A DNA stretch of 5,609 bases, taken from positions 1 to 5,609 of the forward strand of contig JAKBCP010000064.1 in the NCBI GenBank assembly GCA_021807645.1, in the 5' to 3' direction. The DNA comes from a bacterium (lineage in GTDB: Bacteria > Vulcanimicrobiota > Vulcanimicrobiia > Vulcanimicrobiales > Vulcanimicrobiaceae). Under the pieces are notes generated by a model. That model was not told the origin of the DNA, searched no databases, and saw only the letters and a program-made list of their open reading frames with translations. Made by a program: the position numbers and the translations under genes. Positions 1-5,318 of the stretch are shown one piece after another (position 1 is the stretch's first letter; each line of letters begins with the position of its first letter).

Positions 1-103
1 CCTCTTTCGCCTGAGCGCCGAGCTGCGCGACGGCATCGAGATAGCGTATGCGCTCGCCGGCATCGCCGCCTGCGCCGACCGAGAAATCGGTGACGTCGCT
101 CAC
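1..103 (-). CDS. Probable partial CDS, unrecognised product (5' end only, runs off left edge)
   Basis: A GTG at 103-101 overlaps the stop codon of the methyltransferase (GTGA overlap) and opens a frame that stays open for 34 codons to the window edge. The peptide begins MSDVTDFSVGAGGDAGERIR and continues with a helical-looking stretch containing RYLDAVAQLG. About three quarters of its third codon positions are G or C, as in the neighbours. The stop/start overlap on the same strand suggests translational coupling and membership of the same operon. I do not recognise a family from so short a piece. A second frame is also open here (ATG near position 50), so the frame choice rests on the overlap and codon bias. 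No strong Shine-Dalgarno is seen, as expected for a coupled start. Confidence 0.45.
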   Translation of the reverse strand, partial: MSDVTDFSVGAGGDAGERIRYLDAVAQLGAQAKE

Positions 104-840
104 GTCGTCTCGGCGAGCGTGACGGAGCACTGCATGGTCATCATCACGGCTCCATCGCGCGCAAAGCGCTCGAAGAGCGCCTCCAGATCCTCGTGCAAGC
201 GCTGGGCTGCTTCACCCTCGTGCGGTAGATACGAGGTGCTGCCGACGCGCGCGAAGAGGGCAGCGCGGTCGAGCCGTTGCGTGTTCGCAAACGGCGCAAA
301 ACGCACGCGCTTCCACCCCTCGTAGGTGAGAAACGCCACGCGACCATCGGCGCGTCGCGCCTCGCTTTCATCGGTTGCATAGGTTCGCACGAGTTCGCCG
401 TAGGCGGCGGTAAAGGGATCGCGCTCGTCGCGTTCGTTGTAGAGTACTGCGGCGCGGCCGCCGGGGCGAAGGATGCGCTCGATCTCGGCGAGCGCGCGCG
501 CGGCATCGAACCAATGAAAGGCTTGAAAGGCGGTGACGAGATCGAGCGACCCATCGGGAAGCCCCGTCGCTTCGGCACGTGCATCGCGCCACTCTAGGCG
601 GGGGAACGGCTGCGCGCTCGCCCGCATTGCGGCGTTCGGTTCGATTGCGATCGTGAGTCCGGCGCGCTCGGCGAGCAAACGCGACGATATCCCCGTTCCC
701 GCGCCGAGATCGGCGACGCGCAATTGCAACGGATCGCCGAAGCCTTCGAAGAGCGCGTCGATTGCCTCCGTGGGGTAGCTGGGGCGACCGAGTACGTAAT
801 CTGCAGCACGCTCGGAGAAGCGTTCGGTCGGGTCGATCAT
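100..840 (-). CDS. Class I SAM-dependent methyltransferase (Methyltransf_11 type)
   Basis: A 246-residue protein with the Rossmann-like fold of soluble SAM-dependent methyltransferases. Motif I is VADLGAGTG at residues 42-50. The acidic residue closing strand 2 is E67 (AIEPN), expected to hold the SAM ribose. An aspartate region follows at about 83-90 (EWRDARAE). The strand-4 motif is LDLVTAFQAFHWF at 99-111, and the post-motif ILRPGGRAAVLYN is at 123-135. The N-terminus (RFSERAADYVLGRPSYP) and the C-terminal STSYLP segment near residue 203 are typical of small-molecule methyltransferases related to yeast Crg1/Tmt1 and many uncharacterised bacterial proteins. The substrate cannot be read from the sequence. 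It follows bioB by 71 bases on the same strand. It might therefore be mistaken for BioC, the malonyl-ACP methyltransferase, but the HWF motif and C-terminal half fit the generic family better. The ATG start is preceded by purine-rich AAAGGCAAAGAAG. Confidence 0.9.
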   Translation of the reverse strand: MIDPTERFSERAADYVLGRPSYPTEAIDALFEGFGDPLQLRVADLGAGTGISSRLLAERAGLTIAIEPNAAMRASAQPFPRLEWRDARAEATGLPDGSLDLVTAFQAFHWFDAARALAEIERILRPGGRAAVLYNERDERDPFTAAYGELVRTYATDESEARRADGRVAFLTYEGWKRVRFAPFANTQRLDRAALFARVGSTSYLPHEGEAAQRLHEDLEALFERFARDGAVMMTMQCSVTLAETT

Positions 841-877
841 CTTCTTTGCCTTTGGCGGACGAGAAGAGAATACCTCG

Positions 878-903
878 GGAGCGCCCCGTTTGCGGGTCGC
901 TCC
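878..903 (-). promoter_or_regulatory. Intercistronic hairpin between bioB and the methyltransferase gene
   Basis: On the minus strand GGAGCG-A-CCCG, loop CAAA, then CGGG-G-CGCTCC: a 6-bp and a 4-bp stem separated by one A/G mismatch, closed by a 4-base loop. It starts 8 bases after the bioB stop. Only a broken T-rich stretch (TATTCTCTTCT) follows, so it is a weak intrinsic terminator at best. It could attenuate readthrough into the methyltransferase or protect the bioB mRNA 3' end. The structure is seen in the sequence; its function is inferred. Confidence 0.45.
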
Positions 904-911
904 GGCTATCG

Positions 912-1853
912 CTATTCGGCGTACATCCCCAATGCCGCGAACAGGGCAGCGTCGCTATCGAGCGCCGCATTCTCCGTGGTCAGCAGACGGTCGCCGGAAA
1001 AGATCGAGTTTGCACCGAGCAAGAAGCAAAGCGTTTGCAACTCGACACTCATCTCGGCACGCCCGGCCGCGAGCCGGATATGCGAGAGCGGCAGCACGAT
1101 ACGCAAGGTCGCGATCGTTCGCATGAGTTCGATCGGATCGAAACTTGCCCGCGCCGCAAGCGGCGTCCCCTCGATGGGAACGAGCAGATTGACCGGCACC
1201 GATTCCGGCGGGCTCTCCATCGCCGCTAACTCCGCGATCAGCGCGATACGGTCGTCGCGCGACTCTCCCATGCCGACAATGCCGCCACAGCAGAGTTTCA
1301 GCCCGGCCGAGCGTGCGTGCGAGAGCGTCGCGAGCCGGTCGTCGTAGTCGTGCGTCGAGACGACCTGCGGATAATATTCGCGCGACGTGTCGAGATTGTG
1401 ATTGTAGTAGTGCAATCCCGCATCGCGCAGGGCTTCCGCTTGGTGAGGTTGCAACGATCCGAGCGTCACGCAGCTCTCCAAGCCCAGCTCGTTGACCGCG
1501 CGCACCATCGCGAGCACGCGTTCGAAGGGCGCGCCGTCTTTCACACCGCGCCACGCCGCACCCATACAAAAACGCGTCGCGCCGCCGTCTTTCGCTGCAC
1601 GCGCCGCGGCGACGACCTCCTCGATCTCCGCAAGCGGCTCGGGGCGCACGTGGGTGGTGCGCCGCGCGCTCTGCGCGCAGTATCCGCAATCCTCCGAACA
1701 GCCGCCGGTCTTTACGCTCAGCAGCGTCGATCGTTGAATCGCCAGCGGGTCGAACGCCTCGCGGTGCGCGCTCATCGCCGCAAAAGCCAACTCCGGGAAC
1801 GGGCGTTCGTAGATCGCTCGCACCGCGGCGGCGTCGACGTGCGTTAGTTGCAT
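912..1853 (-). CDS. bioB: Biotin synthase BioB
   Basis: A radical-SAM enzyme that inserts sulfur into dethiobiotin, the last step of biotin synthesis; cytosolic, with one [4Fe-4S] and one [2Fe-2S] cluster. From the ATG at 1853 it has 313 residues. The CxxxCxxC motif is at C52, C56 and C59 (GGCSEDCGYCAQ). The auxiliary cluster ligands known from E. coli are all present: C96 in RFCMGAAW, C128 in ESCVTLG, C188 in KLCCGG and R260 in SHIRLAAGR. The family signature YYNHNLDTS is at about 149-157, and GANSIFSGDRLLTT lies near the C-terminus. It appears complete and of usual length. An in-frame ATG 33 bases upstream (1886) would add 11 residues and deepen the overlap with the previous gene. I prefer 1853, which has GGGGGAG just before it and overlaps the oxidoreductase stop by 10 bases. 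No other bio gene and no BirA-type operator is visible. Confidence 0.97.
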   Translation of the reverse strand: MQLTHVDAAAVRAIYERPFPELAFAAMSAHREAFDPLAIQRSTLLSVKTGGCSEDCGYCAQSARRTTHVRPEPLAEIEEVVAAARAAKDGGATRFCMGAAWRGVKDGAPFERVLAMVRAVNELGLESCVTLGSLQPHQAEALRDAGLHYYNHNLDTSREYYPQVVSTHDYDDRLATLSHARSAGLKLCCGGIVGMGESRDDRIALIAELAAMESPPESVPVNLLVPIEGTPLAARASFDPIELMRTIATLRIVLPLSHIRLAAGRAEMSVELQTLCFLLGANSIFSGDRLLTTENAALDSDAALFAALGMYAE

Positions 1854-2434
1854 CGCTCCCCCAACTTCTTCATCTCGGCGATCCAACGCCGGTAGCCCGC
1901 CTCACCGCGCCCTTCGACCGAGCCGAGCAGCGTTGTCTTCACCGGCGATGCGCCCATAATTTTCAGTACGCCCCGTTCGAAACTCCGCACTCCATGCCCG
2001 CCGAAATACCAACGAAAAAAGAATGCCGGCATGCCCATCGTCACGACGATCCTCGCGCTTTTCCCGCGTAGGAGCGACGGCGCGGTCGCGCTGCCGTTCT
2101 GCGGTGCCCCGGTGCGCAGGAGCTGCTCCCAGAACGCCTTGCAGTACGCGGGCATCGTCCCCAACCAGAGCGGAAAGAAGACGGCAAGGTGATCGCTCGC
2201 CTCCACGCGCTCGCGAAGCGCGCGTATCTCCGGCGTCGGCAATTCCTCGTCCCACTGCCGCTTGCTGCGCACGAATCCGATATCGAGATCGGCGATATCG
2301 ACGCGATGCAGCTCGTGCCCCGCCGAACGAGCGCCTCGTTCGTACGCATCGGCGAGGGCGTAACCCAAGCGCGCACGATCGGGGTCGGGATGCCCGTGCA
2401 AAAGGACGATCTTTCGAAGACCCGGTTTCTTCAC
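1844..2434 (-). CDS. NAD(P)H-dependent oxidoreductase, flavodoxin-like fold (Flavodoxin_2; KefF/MdaB/NQO-like)
   Basis: A 196-residue protein of the flavin-binding quinone reductase superfamily, which passes hydride from NAD(P)H through FMN or FAD to quinones or other small acceptors in the cytosol. The first strand and phosphate-binding loop read KIVLLHGHPDPDRARL (residues 8-23), close to the HPxPxS-type loop of this family. The flavin-ring loop is VFFPLWLGTMPAYCKAFWEQ (85-104), a strong family hallmark. A further strand and active-site loop follow at RIVVTMGMPAFFFRWYFGGHG (128-148). The start is a GTG at 2434; a weak GGGTAAG lies upstream and no better start is visible. The 3' end overlaps bioB by 10 bases, so the two are probably translated together. 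The physiological acceptor is unknown. A link to BioB reduction is only a guess, because BioB normally takes single electrons from a true flavodoxin or ferredoxin. Confidence 0.88.
   Translation of the reverse strand: MKKPGLRKIVLLHGHPDPDRARLGYALADAYERGARSAGHELHRVDIADLDIGFVRSKRQWDEELPTPEIRALRERVEASDHLAVFFPLWLGTMPAYCKAFWEQLLRTGAPQNGSATAPSLLRGKSARIVVTMGMPAFFFRWYFGGHGVRSFERGVLKIMGASPVKTTLLGSVEGRGEAGYRRWIAEMKKLGERCN
1856..1862 (-). promoter_or_regulatory. Ribosome binding site favouring the inner bioB start
   Basis: The minus strand reads GGGGGAG, two bases, then the ATG at 1853. The match to anti-Shine-Dalgarno is good although the spacing is short. It lies inside the last codons of the upstream oxidoreductase gene, so terminating ribosomes could reinitiate here. 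It supports choosing this ATG over the one at 1886. Confidence 0.5.
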
Positions 2435-2617
2435 CGTGCGAGCTTACCCGAAAGCGCAAGCAAAGTTGCGAAGAAGTCGGGAAGGATCTAGGGAGGGATT
2501 GTTCGGCGGGGCGAGGCGCGAAGAGGGAGCAATGCCGTAGCGTTGTGACCGATGAGCAACGTTGCACGCGGCGGAAAAGGTCCGGCGGGCGGGTGGTGAG
2601 ACTTGCGGCTCGGGAGA
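2435..2617. other. Intergenic region, no gene recognised
   Basis: 183 bases between the DUF190 stop and the oxidoreductase GTG, presumably holding the oxidoreductase-bioB operon promoter. No convincing -35/-10 pair stands out. It contains a perfect 10-base palindrome GCAACGTTGC (2556-2565). Overlapping that is a stem AGCGTTG (2539-2545) with CAACGTT (2557-2563), an 11-base loop and one G-U pair on the plus strand. No BirA half-sites, known riboswitch core or terminator with a T-run was recognised. Confidence 0.5.
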
Positions 2618-2950
2618 CTAGGGCCGCTGCAAGCGGAGATACGAGATGTTCTCGAGGCTGATGAGCCCTTCGCCGATCATCGTCTTTAATTCGGGAATCA
2701 GCGCTCGCAGGCGATCCTCTTCATCGACGACTTCGATCAATACCGGCGAATTCGGCGCGGCGGAAAAGGGTTTGGCGATGTGAATGCGATGATGCGTTCC
2801 AAATCCTTCGATACCGCGCAGCACGGTCGCTCCGGCGACGCCGCGTTTGCGCAACACTTCGACGACGGCGGTATAGAGCGGCTCGGCGCCATGACGGTCG
2901 TGCTCGTCGACGAAGATCCGCAGCATTTTCCCGTTTTGGAAACCGTCCAT
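2618..2950 (-). CDS. DUF190 family PII-like protein
   Basis: A 110-residue protein that matches the DUF190 family (PF02641) over nearly its whole length, with the family's usual size. The conserved blocks are MLRIFVDEHDRHGAEPLY (residues 9-26), GATVLRGIEGFGTHHRIH (40-57) and a segment with PVLIEVVDEEDRLRALIPEL (69-88) that ends in MIGEGLISLENI. The ATG at 2950 has GGGAGG at 2960-2955, four bases upstream, which fixes the start. DUF190 proteins are thought to adopt a PII-like ferredoxin fold and often sit beside fluoride channels of the CrcB/Fluc family. No such channel is in this window, so the role here is open. Its own promoter lies in the 42-base gap after the aldo/keto reductase, so it may be transcribed separately from that gene. 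Confidence 0.9.
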   Translation of the reverse strand: MDGFQNGKMLRIFVDEHDRHGAEPLYTAVVEVLRKRGVAGATVLRGIEGFGTHHRIHIAKPFSAAPNSPVLIEVVDEEDRLRALIPELKTMIGEGLISLENISYLRLQRP

Positions 2951-2977
2951 CTCGCCTCCCGCACCGATGTTACGGCG

Positions 2978-2987
2978 AGTATACCAC
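2978..2987 (-). promoter_or_regulatory. Extended -10 promoter of the DUF190 gene
   Basis: The minus strand reads GTGGTATACT, that is a TG-n extension followed by TATACT (five of six to TATAAT). The hexamer occupies 2983-2978. The -35 region has no good match, which fits an extended -10 promoter. A start near 2971 would give a leader of about 20 bases containing the GGGAGG site. Read directly from sequence; activity is inferred. Confidence 0.6.
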
Positions 2988-2992
2988 GGCCG

Positions 2993-3973
2993 CTAACGAT
3001 TCACGGAGCTCATATCGGGATAGCGCGTACCCGCAGTCGCTCCCTTCGGCGCCGCCTCGGCGATCCGCGCGAGCTCGGCGGCAGTTAACGATATCGCTGC
3101 AGCCGCGGCGTTCTCCTCGAGGTATTTACGCTTTTTCGTGCCCGGGATCGGCACGATATCGTTGCCTTGCGCGAGCAGCCAGGCGATGGCGAGCTGCGAG
3201 GGCGTCACGCCTTTCTCGGTTGCGATTTCGCGTACGCGCTCGACGAGGCGGAGATTCTGCAGGAAGTTCTCGCCCTGGAATCGCGGATGATTGCGACGCG
3301 TGTCGTCGGCCGGGAAATCCTCGGGGGTTTTGAAGGCTCCGCTTAAAAAGCCACGTCCCAGCGGGCTGTAGGCAACGAAGCCGATGCCGAGTTCGCGCAC
3401 GGTAGCGAGAATTTCGTCTTCGACGTCGCGCGTCCAGAGCGAATACTCGGTCTGCAACGCCGAGATCGGATGCACGGCGTGCGCGCGTCGTATCGTCGCG
3501 GGTGCGGCCTCCGAGAGCCCGAGATAGCGAACCTTCCCCGCCTTCACCAACTCGGCCATCGCACCGACGGTCTCCTCGATCGGCACCTTCGTATCGACAC
3601 GATGCTGATAGTAGAGATCGATGTGCCCGACGCCGAGGCGCTTGAGCGACGCATCGCAGGCCGAGCGGACGTAATCGGGATGCCCGTTGACGCCCTGGAA
3701 CGATCCGTCGTTGCCGCGGACGTTCCCGAACTTCGTCGCGAGCACGACGCGCTCGCGGCGGTCGGAGATCGCCTTGCCGACGAGCTCCTCATTCTTAAAC
3801 GGGCCGTACATATCGGCGGTATCGAGAAAATCGATCCCGAGTTCGAGCGCTCGATGAATGGTCGCGACCGATTCGGCATCGTCGCGCCCGGCGTAAAATT
3901 CGGACATCCCCATGCATCCCAGCCCGATCTCGGAAACGACCAAGCCCTGCGTACCAAGTTTTCTCTGCTTCAT
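2993..3973 (-). CDS. Aldo/keto reductase (AKR, YakC/AKR13-like)
   Basis: A 326-residue NADPH-dependent TIM-barrel oxidoreductase that reduces aldehydes or ketones. The start is [21 protein letters not shown], the standard N-terminal hairpin and first strand. The catalytic tetrad is complete: D51 and Y56 in [10 protein letters not shown]81 in LATKFGN and H124 in LYYQHRVD. Later blocks are [41 protein letters not shown] and, for the cofactor phosphate, [14 protein letters not shown] near the C-terminus. The frame is open to 4168, but the first 65 residues of that extension lie in the intergenic region and do not resemble the family, so I start at the ATG at 3973. No Shine-Dalgarno precedes it. 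A possible TCATAT lies five bases before the ATG, so a very short or absent leader is possible. The gene is divergent from the MerR gene, suggesting control by it. The natural substrate is unknown. Confidence 0.93.
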   Translation of the reverse strand: MKQRKLGTQGLVVSEIGLGCMGMSEFYAGRDDAESVATIHRALELGIDFLDTADMYGPFKNEELVGKAISDRRERVVLATKFGNVRGNDGSFQGVNGHPDYVRSACDASLKRLGVGHIDLYYQHRVDTKVPIEETVGAMAELVKAGKVRYLGLSEAAPATIRRAHAVHPISALQTEYSLWTRDVEDEILATVRELGIGFVAYSPLGRGFLSGAFKTPEDFPADDTRRNHPRFQGENFLQNLRLVERVREIATEKGVTPSQLAIAWLLAQGNDIVPIPGTKKRKYLEENAAAAAISLTAAELARIAEAAPKGATAGTRYPDMSSVNR

Positions 3974-4056
3974 GTCGGATATGACCGCCCGAAGGCACGC
4001 CGGGTTTCCGGTGGCGAGAGATGCAAGGCTTCCGCGACCGGATCGAACCGCCGGGG

Positions 4057-4088
4057 CTTGACCCTGACCTTGCGTCATGCTGCAGGAT
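4057..4088 (+). promoter_or_regulatory. MerR-type promoter/operator with 19-base spacer
   Basis: A -35 element TTGACC (4058-4063) and a weak -10 CAGGAT (4083-4088) are separated by exactly 19 bases, the stretched spacing typical of promoters activated by MerR-family DNA twisting. An imperfect dyad fills the spacer: CTTGACCCTGAC (4057-4068), five-base centre, GTCATGCTGCAG (4074-4085), with 8 of 12 positions symmetric and the inner four perfect. The predicted transcript starts near 4096, about 20 bases before the MerR ATG. Sequence elements are seen; binding by the adjacent regulator is inferred from family precedent. Confidence 0.6.
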
Positions 4089-4118
4089 GAAGGCGAGCCC
4101 ACCGGCTCATCTAGCACT

Positions 4119-4862
4119 ATGAACGACCGCTTTCGCATCGGAGAGCTCGCCCGGCAGACCGGAATCACGATCCGGACGCTCCAGTATTACGATCGAATCG
4201 GGCTGCTTCGCCCCCAAGCACGAAGCGAGGCCGGCTATCGATGGTACGGAGCCGACGAGTTGATCCGCTTACAACAGATCGTCACCCTCAAGGCGTTGGG
4301 TTTCCGTCTCGATGCGATCGCGAGCTTTCTCGATGCCGAGGCGTTCGACTTCGTGGCAGCACTCGACGAACAGATCGCTCTGCTCGACGAGCGTGCACGA
4401 CGAATTACCGCCGTTATCGAAGCGATGCAGGCGGCAAAATCGTCGGTGCGAGAGAAACCACCGGCACTCCGCGAGCGGCTCGTTCACGTCATCAGGAGCA
4501 CCCTCGTCATGAAAGAGATCGATTTTCAATCGCATTTTTCCCCGGAGCAACTCGCCGCGTTGAAAACACGCGAGCTCTCGGCCGACGAACAAGCGCGCGT
4601 CGGTGCGGCTTGGGAGCAACTCTTCGCCGATATCGCCGCTGCAAAGGAGAGCGATCCGGGATCGCCGGCTGCACGGGCTTTGCTCGCGCGTTGGGATGAG
4701 TTGACCGCAGCATTCACGCAGAGAGATCCGGCGATGGAAGCGTCGCTCGCCGGCCTTTACGCCGATCCGAAGAATCGCGCGAAGGCCGCCTCGGCGATGC
4801 CGGGACTCTCGGAGGCGTGGGCATTCATCGCTCGCGTGCGGGCGGCAAGCGAGCGCGGATAA
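4119..4862 (+). CDS. MerR-family transcriptional regulator with TipAS-like C-terminal domain
   Basis: A 247-residue cytosolic regulator. Residues 5-72 form the MerR winged helix-turn-helix: [20 protein letters not shown], then [22 protein letters not shown] and [19 protein letters not shown] predicted coiled coil at about 76-108 should dimerise the protein. Residues from about 133 on ([16 protein letters not shown] to AFIARVRA) match the TipAS ligand-binding domain, known from TipA, Mta and SkgA to bind antibiotics or other small molecules. There is no cysteine in the protein, which argues against thiol redox or thiol-metal sensing. An upstream in-frame ATG at 4077 would add 14 residues that precede the family's normal start and lie inside the promoter/operator, so 4119 is chosen. 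No clear Shine-Dalgarno is present. It is divergent from the aldo/keto reductase and ends before a strong terminator. It probably controls itself and possibly the reductase; the ligand is unknown. Confidence 0.94.
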   Translation: MNDRFRIGELARQTGITIRTLQYYDRIGLLRPQARSEAGYRWYGADELIRLQQIVTLKALGFRLDAIASFLDAEAFDFVAALDEQIALLDERARRITAVIEAMQAAKSSVREKPPALRERLVHVIRSTLVMKEIDFQSHFSPEQLAALKTRELSADEQARVGAAWEQLFADIAAAKESDPGSPAARALLARWDELTAAFTQRDPAMEASLAGLYADPKNRAKAASAMPGLSEAWAFIARVRAASERG

Positions 4863-4878
4863 ACGCTCGCCGGCACAG

Positions 4879-4916
4879 GAAGAAAAGCGGAGGCCGTATG
4901 GCCTCCGCTTTTCTTC
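4879..4916. terminator. Bidirectional intrinsic terminator between the MerR gene and ssrA
   Basis: A perfect 17-bp inverted repeat with a four-base loop (arms 4879-4895 and 4900-4916, loop GTAT on the plus strand). The core stem is GCGGAGGCC/GGCCTCCGC followed by TTTTCTT on both strands, so it can terminate the MerR transcript, whose stop is 16 bases upstream, and the tmRNA, whose CCA end is 4 bases away. Both uses are inferred from the structure. Confidence 0.92.
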
Positions 4917-4920
4917 GAAA

Positions 4921-5275
4921 TGGTGGAGCTGTCGGGGTACTGCCCCCCGAGTCCGCAAAGCCGGACCGATGCGTTCTCCAGGCTCAGCTTTGATTTTGTC
5001 TTAGCCGCTCGATCGCCCCAAAGCTAGGCTATCGTGCGTCGCAGATGCAGTCGATCTCGTTTGCGCGTCACATCATCCGTGCGAACCAGCCCGAATTTTT
5101 GACCGGAAGGCGAAGTGGTTCGGGCCGACCCCTCGCGTCCGGTGGTTACCTTATTTAGGCAGCCAGTGCGTAGTTGTTGTTGGCAGTTATTGCCGTTGCG
5201 ATCGTTTTAGGAGAGCTCGCAACTCCGCCTGCTGACATCGACCGCGGATCTTCACGTCGAACCTGCTTCAGCCCC
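4921..5275 (-). ncRNA. ssrA: Transfer-messenger RNA (tmRNA, one-piece)
   Basis: A complete 355-base one-piece tmRNA, which with SmpB rescues stalled ribosomes and tags the nascent peptide for proteolysis. The 5' end GGGGCTGAAGCAGGTTCGAC pairs with 3' CAGCTCC to give a 7-bp acceptor stem with G3-U70, the alanyl-tRNA synthetase identity pair, then A73 and encoded CCA. P2 is visible in two parts: TCCGC 5248-5244 with GCGGA 4956-4952, and CGATG 5240-5236 with CATCG 4971-4967. PK1 precedes the tag: GGAG 5226-5223 with CTCC 5213-5210, interleaved with TTGCGA 5222-5217 and TCGCAA 5201-5196. PK2 follows it: CCGGA 5142-5138 with TCCGG 5107-5103, and GCCCGAA 5125-5119 with TTCGGGC 5095-5089. PK4: TAGCC 5031-5027 with GGCTA 5006-5002, and AGCTTTG 5025-5019 with CAAAGCT 4992-4986. 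A PK3 between them is less certain. The T-arm is unusual: TCGGGG, loop GGCAGTA, CCCCGA. smpB is not in the window. Confidence 0.97.
5155..5184 (-). other. ssrA: tmRNA tag reading frame, ANNNYALAA
   Basis: GCC AAC AAC AAC TAC GCA CTG GCT GCC TAA encodes ANNNYALAA, ending in the YALAA degron recognised by ClpXP-type proteases. The resume codon is taken as GCC because the preceding TAACT places an A at -4, as in the E. coli TAGTC context. A GCA nine bases earlier is in frame and would give a 12-residue tag beginning AIT, which is less likely. A second in-frame TAA follows at 5148-5146. The nine-residue length is one shorter than the E. coli tag. Confidence 0.93.
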
Positions 5276-5291
5276 GCGACCATCGACACTC

Positions 5292-5297
5292 AGTATA
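5292..5297 (-). promoter_or_regulatory. ssrA: Probable -10 element of the ssrA promoter
   Basis: TATACT on the minus strand, ending 16 bases before the mature 5' G of the tmRNA. This leaves room for a transcription start and a short leader to be removed by RNase P. No convincing -35 is found at 16-18 bases upstream. The element lies just after the stop codon of the upstream membrane-protein gene. Confidence 0.55.
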
Positions 5298-5318
5298 ACC
5301 GATCCGGCAAGCGGGAGG

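Noticed and set aside
100..840. Reading the methyltransferase as BioC because it is next to bioB
   Set aside because: Motifs such as FHWF and the C-terminal SYLP region fit the generic Crg1-like methyltransferases; proximity to bioB alone is not enough.
1902..2567. Long alternative frames over the oxidoreductase gene and upstream gap
   Set aside because: Arginine- and serine-rich low-complexity translations are typical shadows of GC-rich coding DNA; the flavodoxin-fold frame explains the region.
2435..2617. Riboswitch or BirA operator upstream of the bioB operon
   Set aside because: I compared it from memory with SAM, TPP, cobalamin, FMN and fluoride riboswitch cores and with the TTGTAAACC-type BirA half-site; none matched.
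2589..2640. Terminator after the DUF190 gene
   Set aside because: An interrupted CTTGC...GCAAG / GGC...GCC pairing exists around the stop, but it includes coding bases, has a bulge and is not followed by a T-run.
3974..4168. 65-residue N-terminal extension of the aldo/keto reductase
   Set aside because: It runs through the divergent promoter and the first codons of the MerR gene, and the family N-terminus (KQRKLG) begins exactly at the ATG at 3973.
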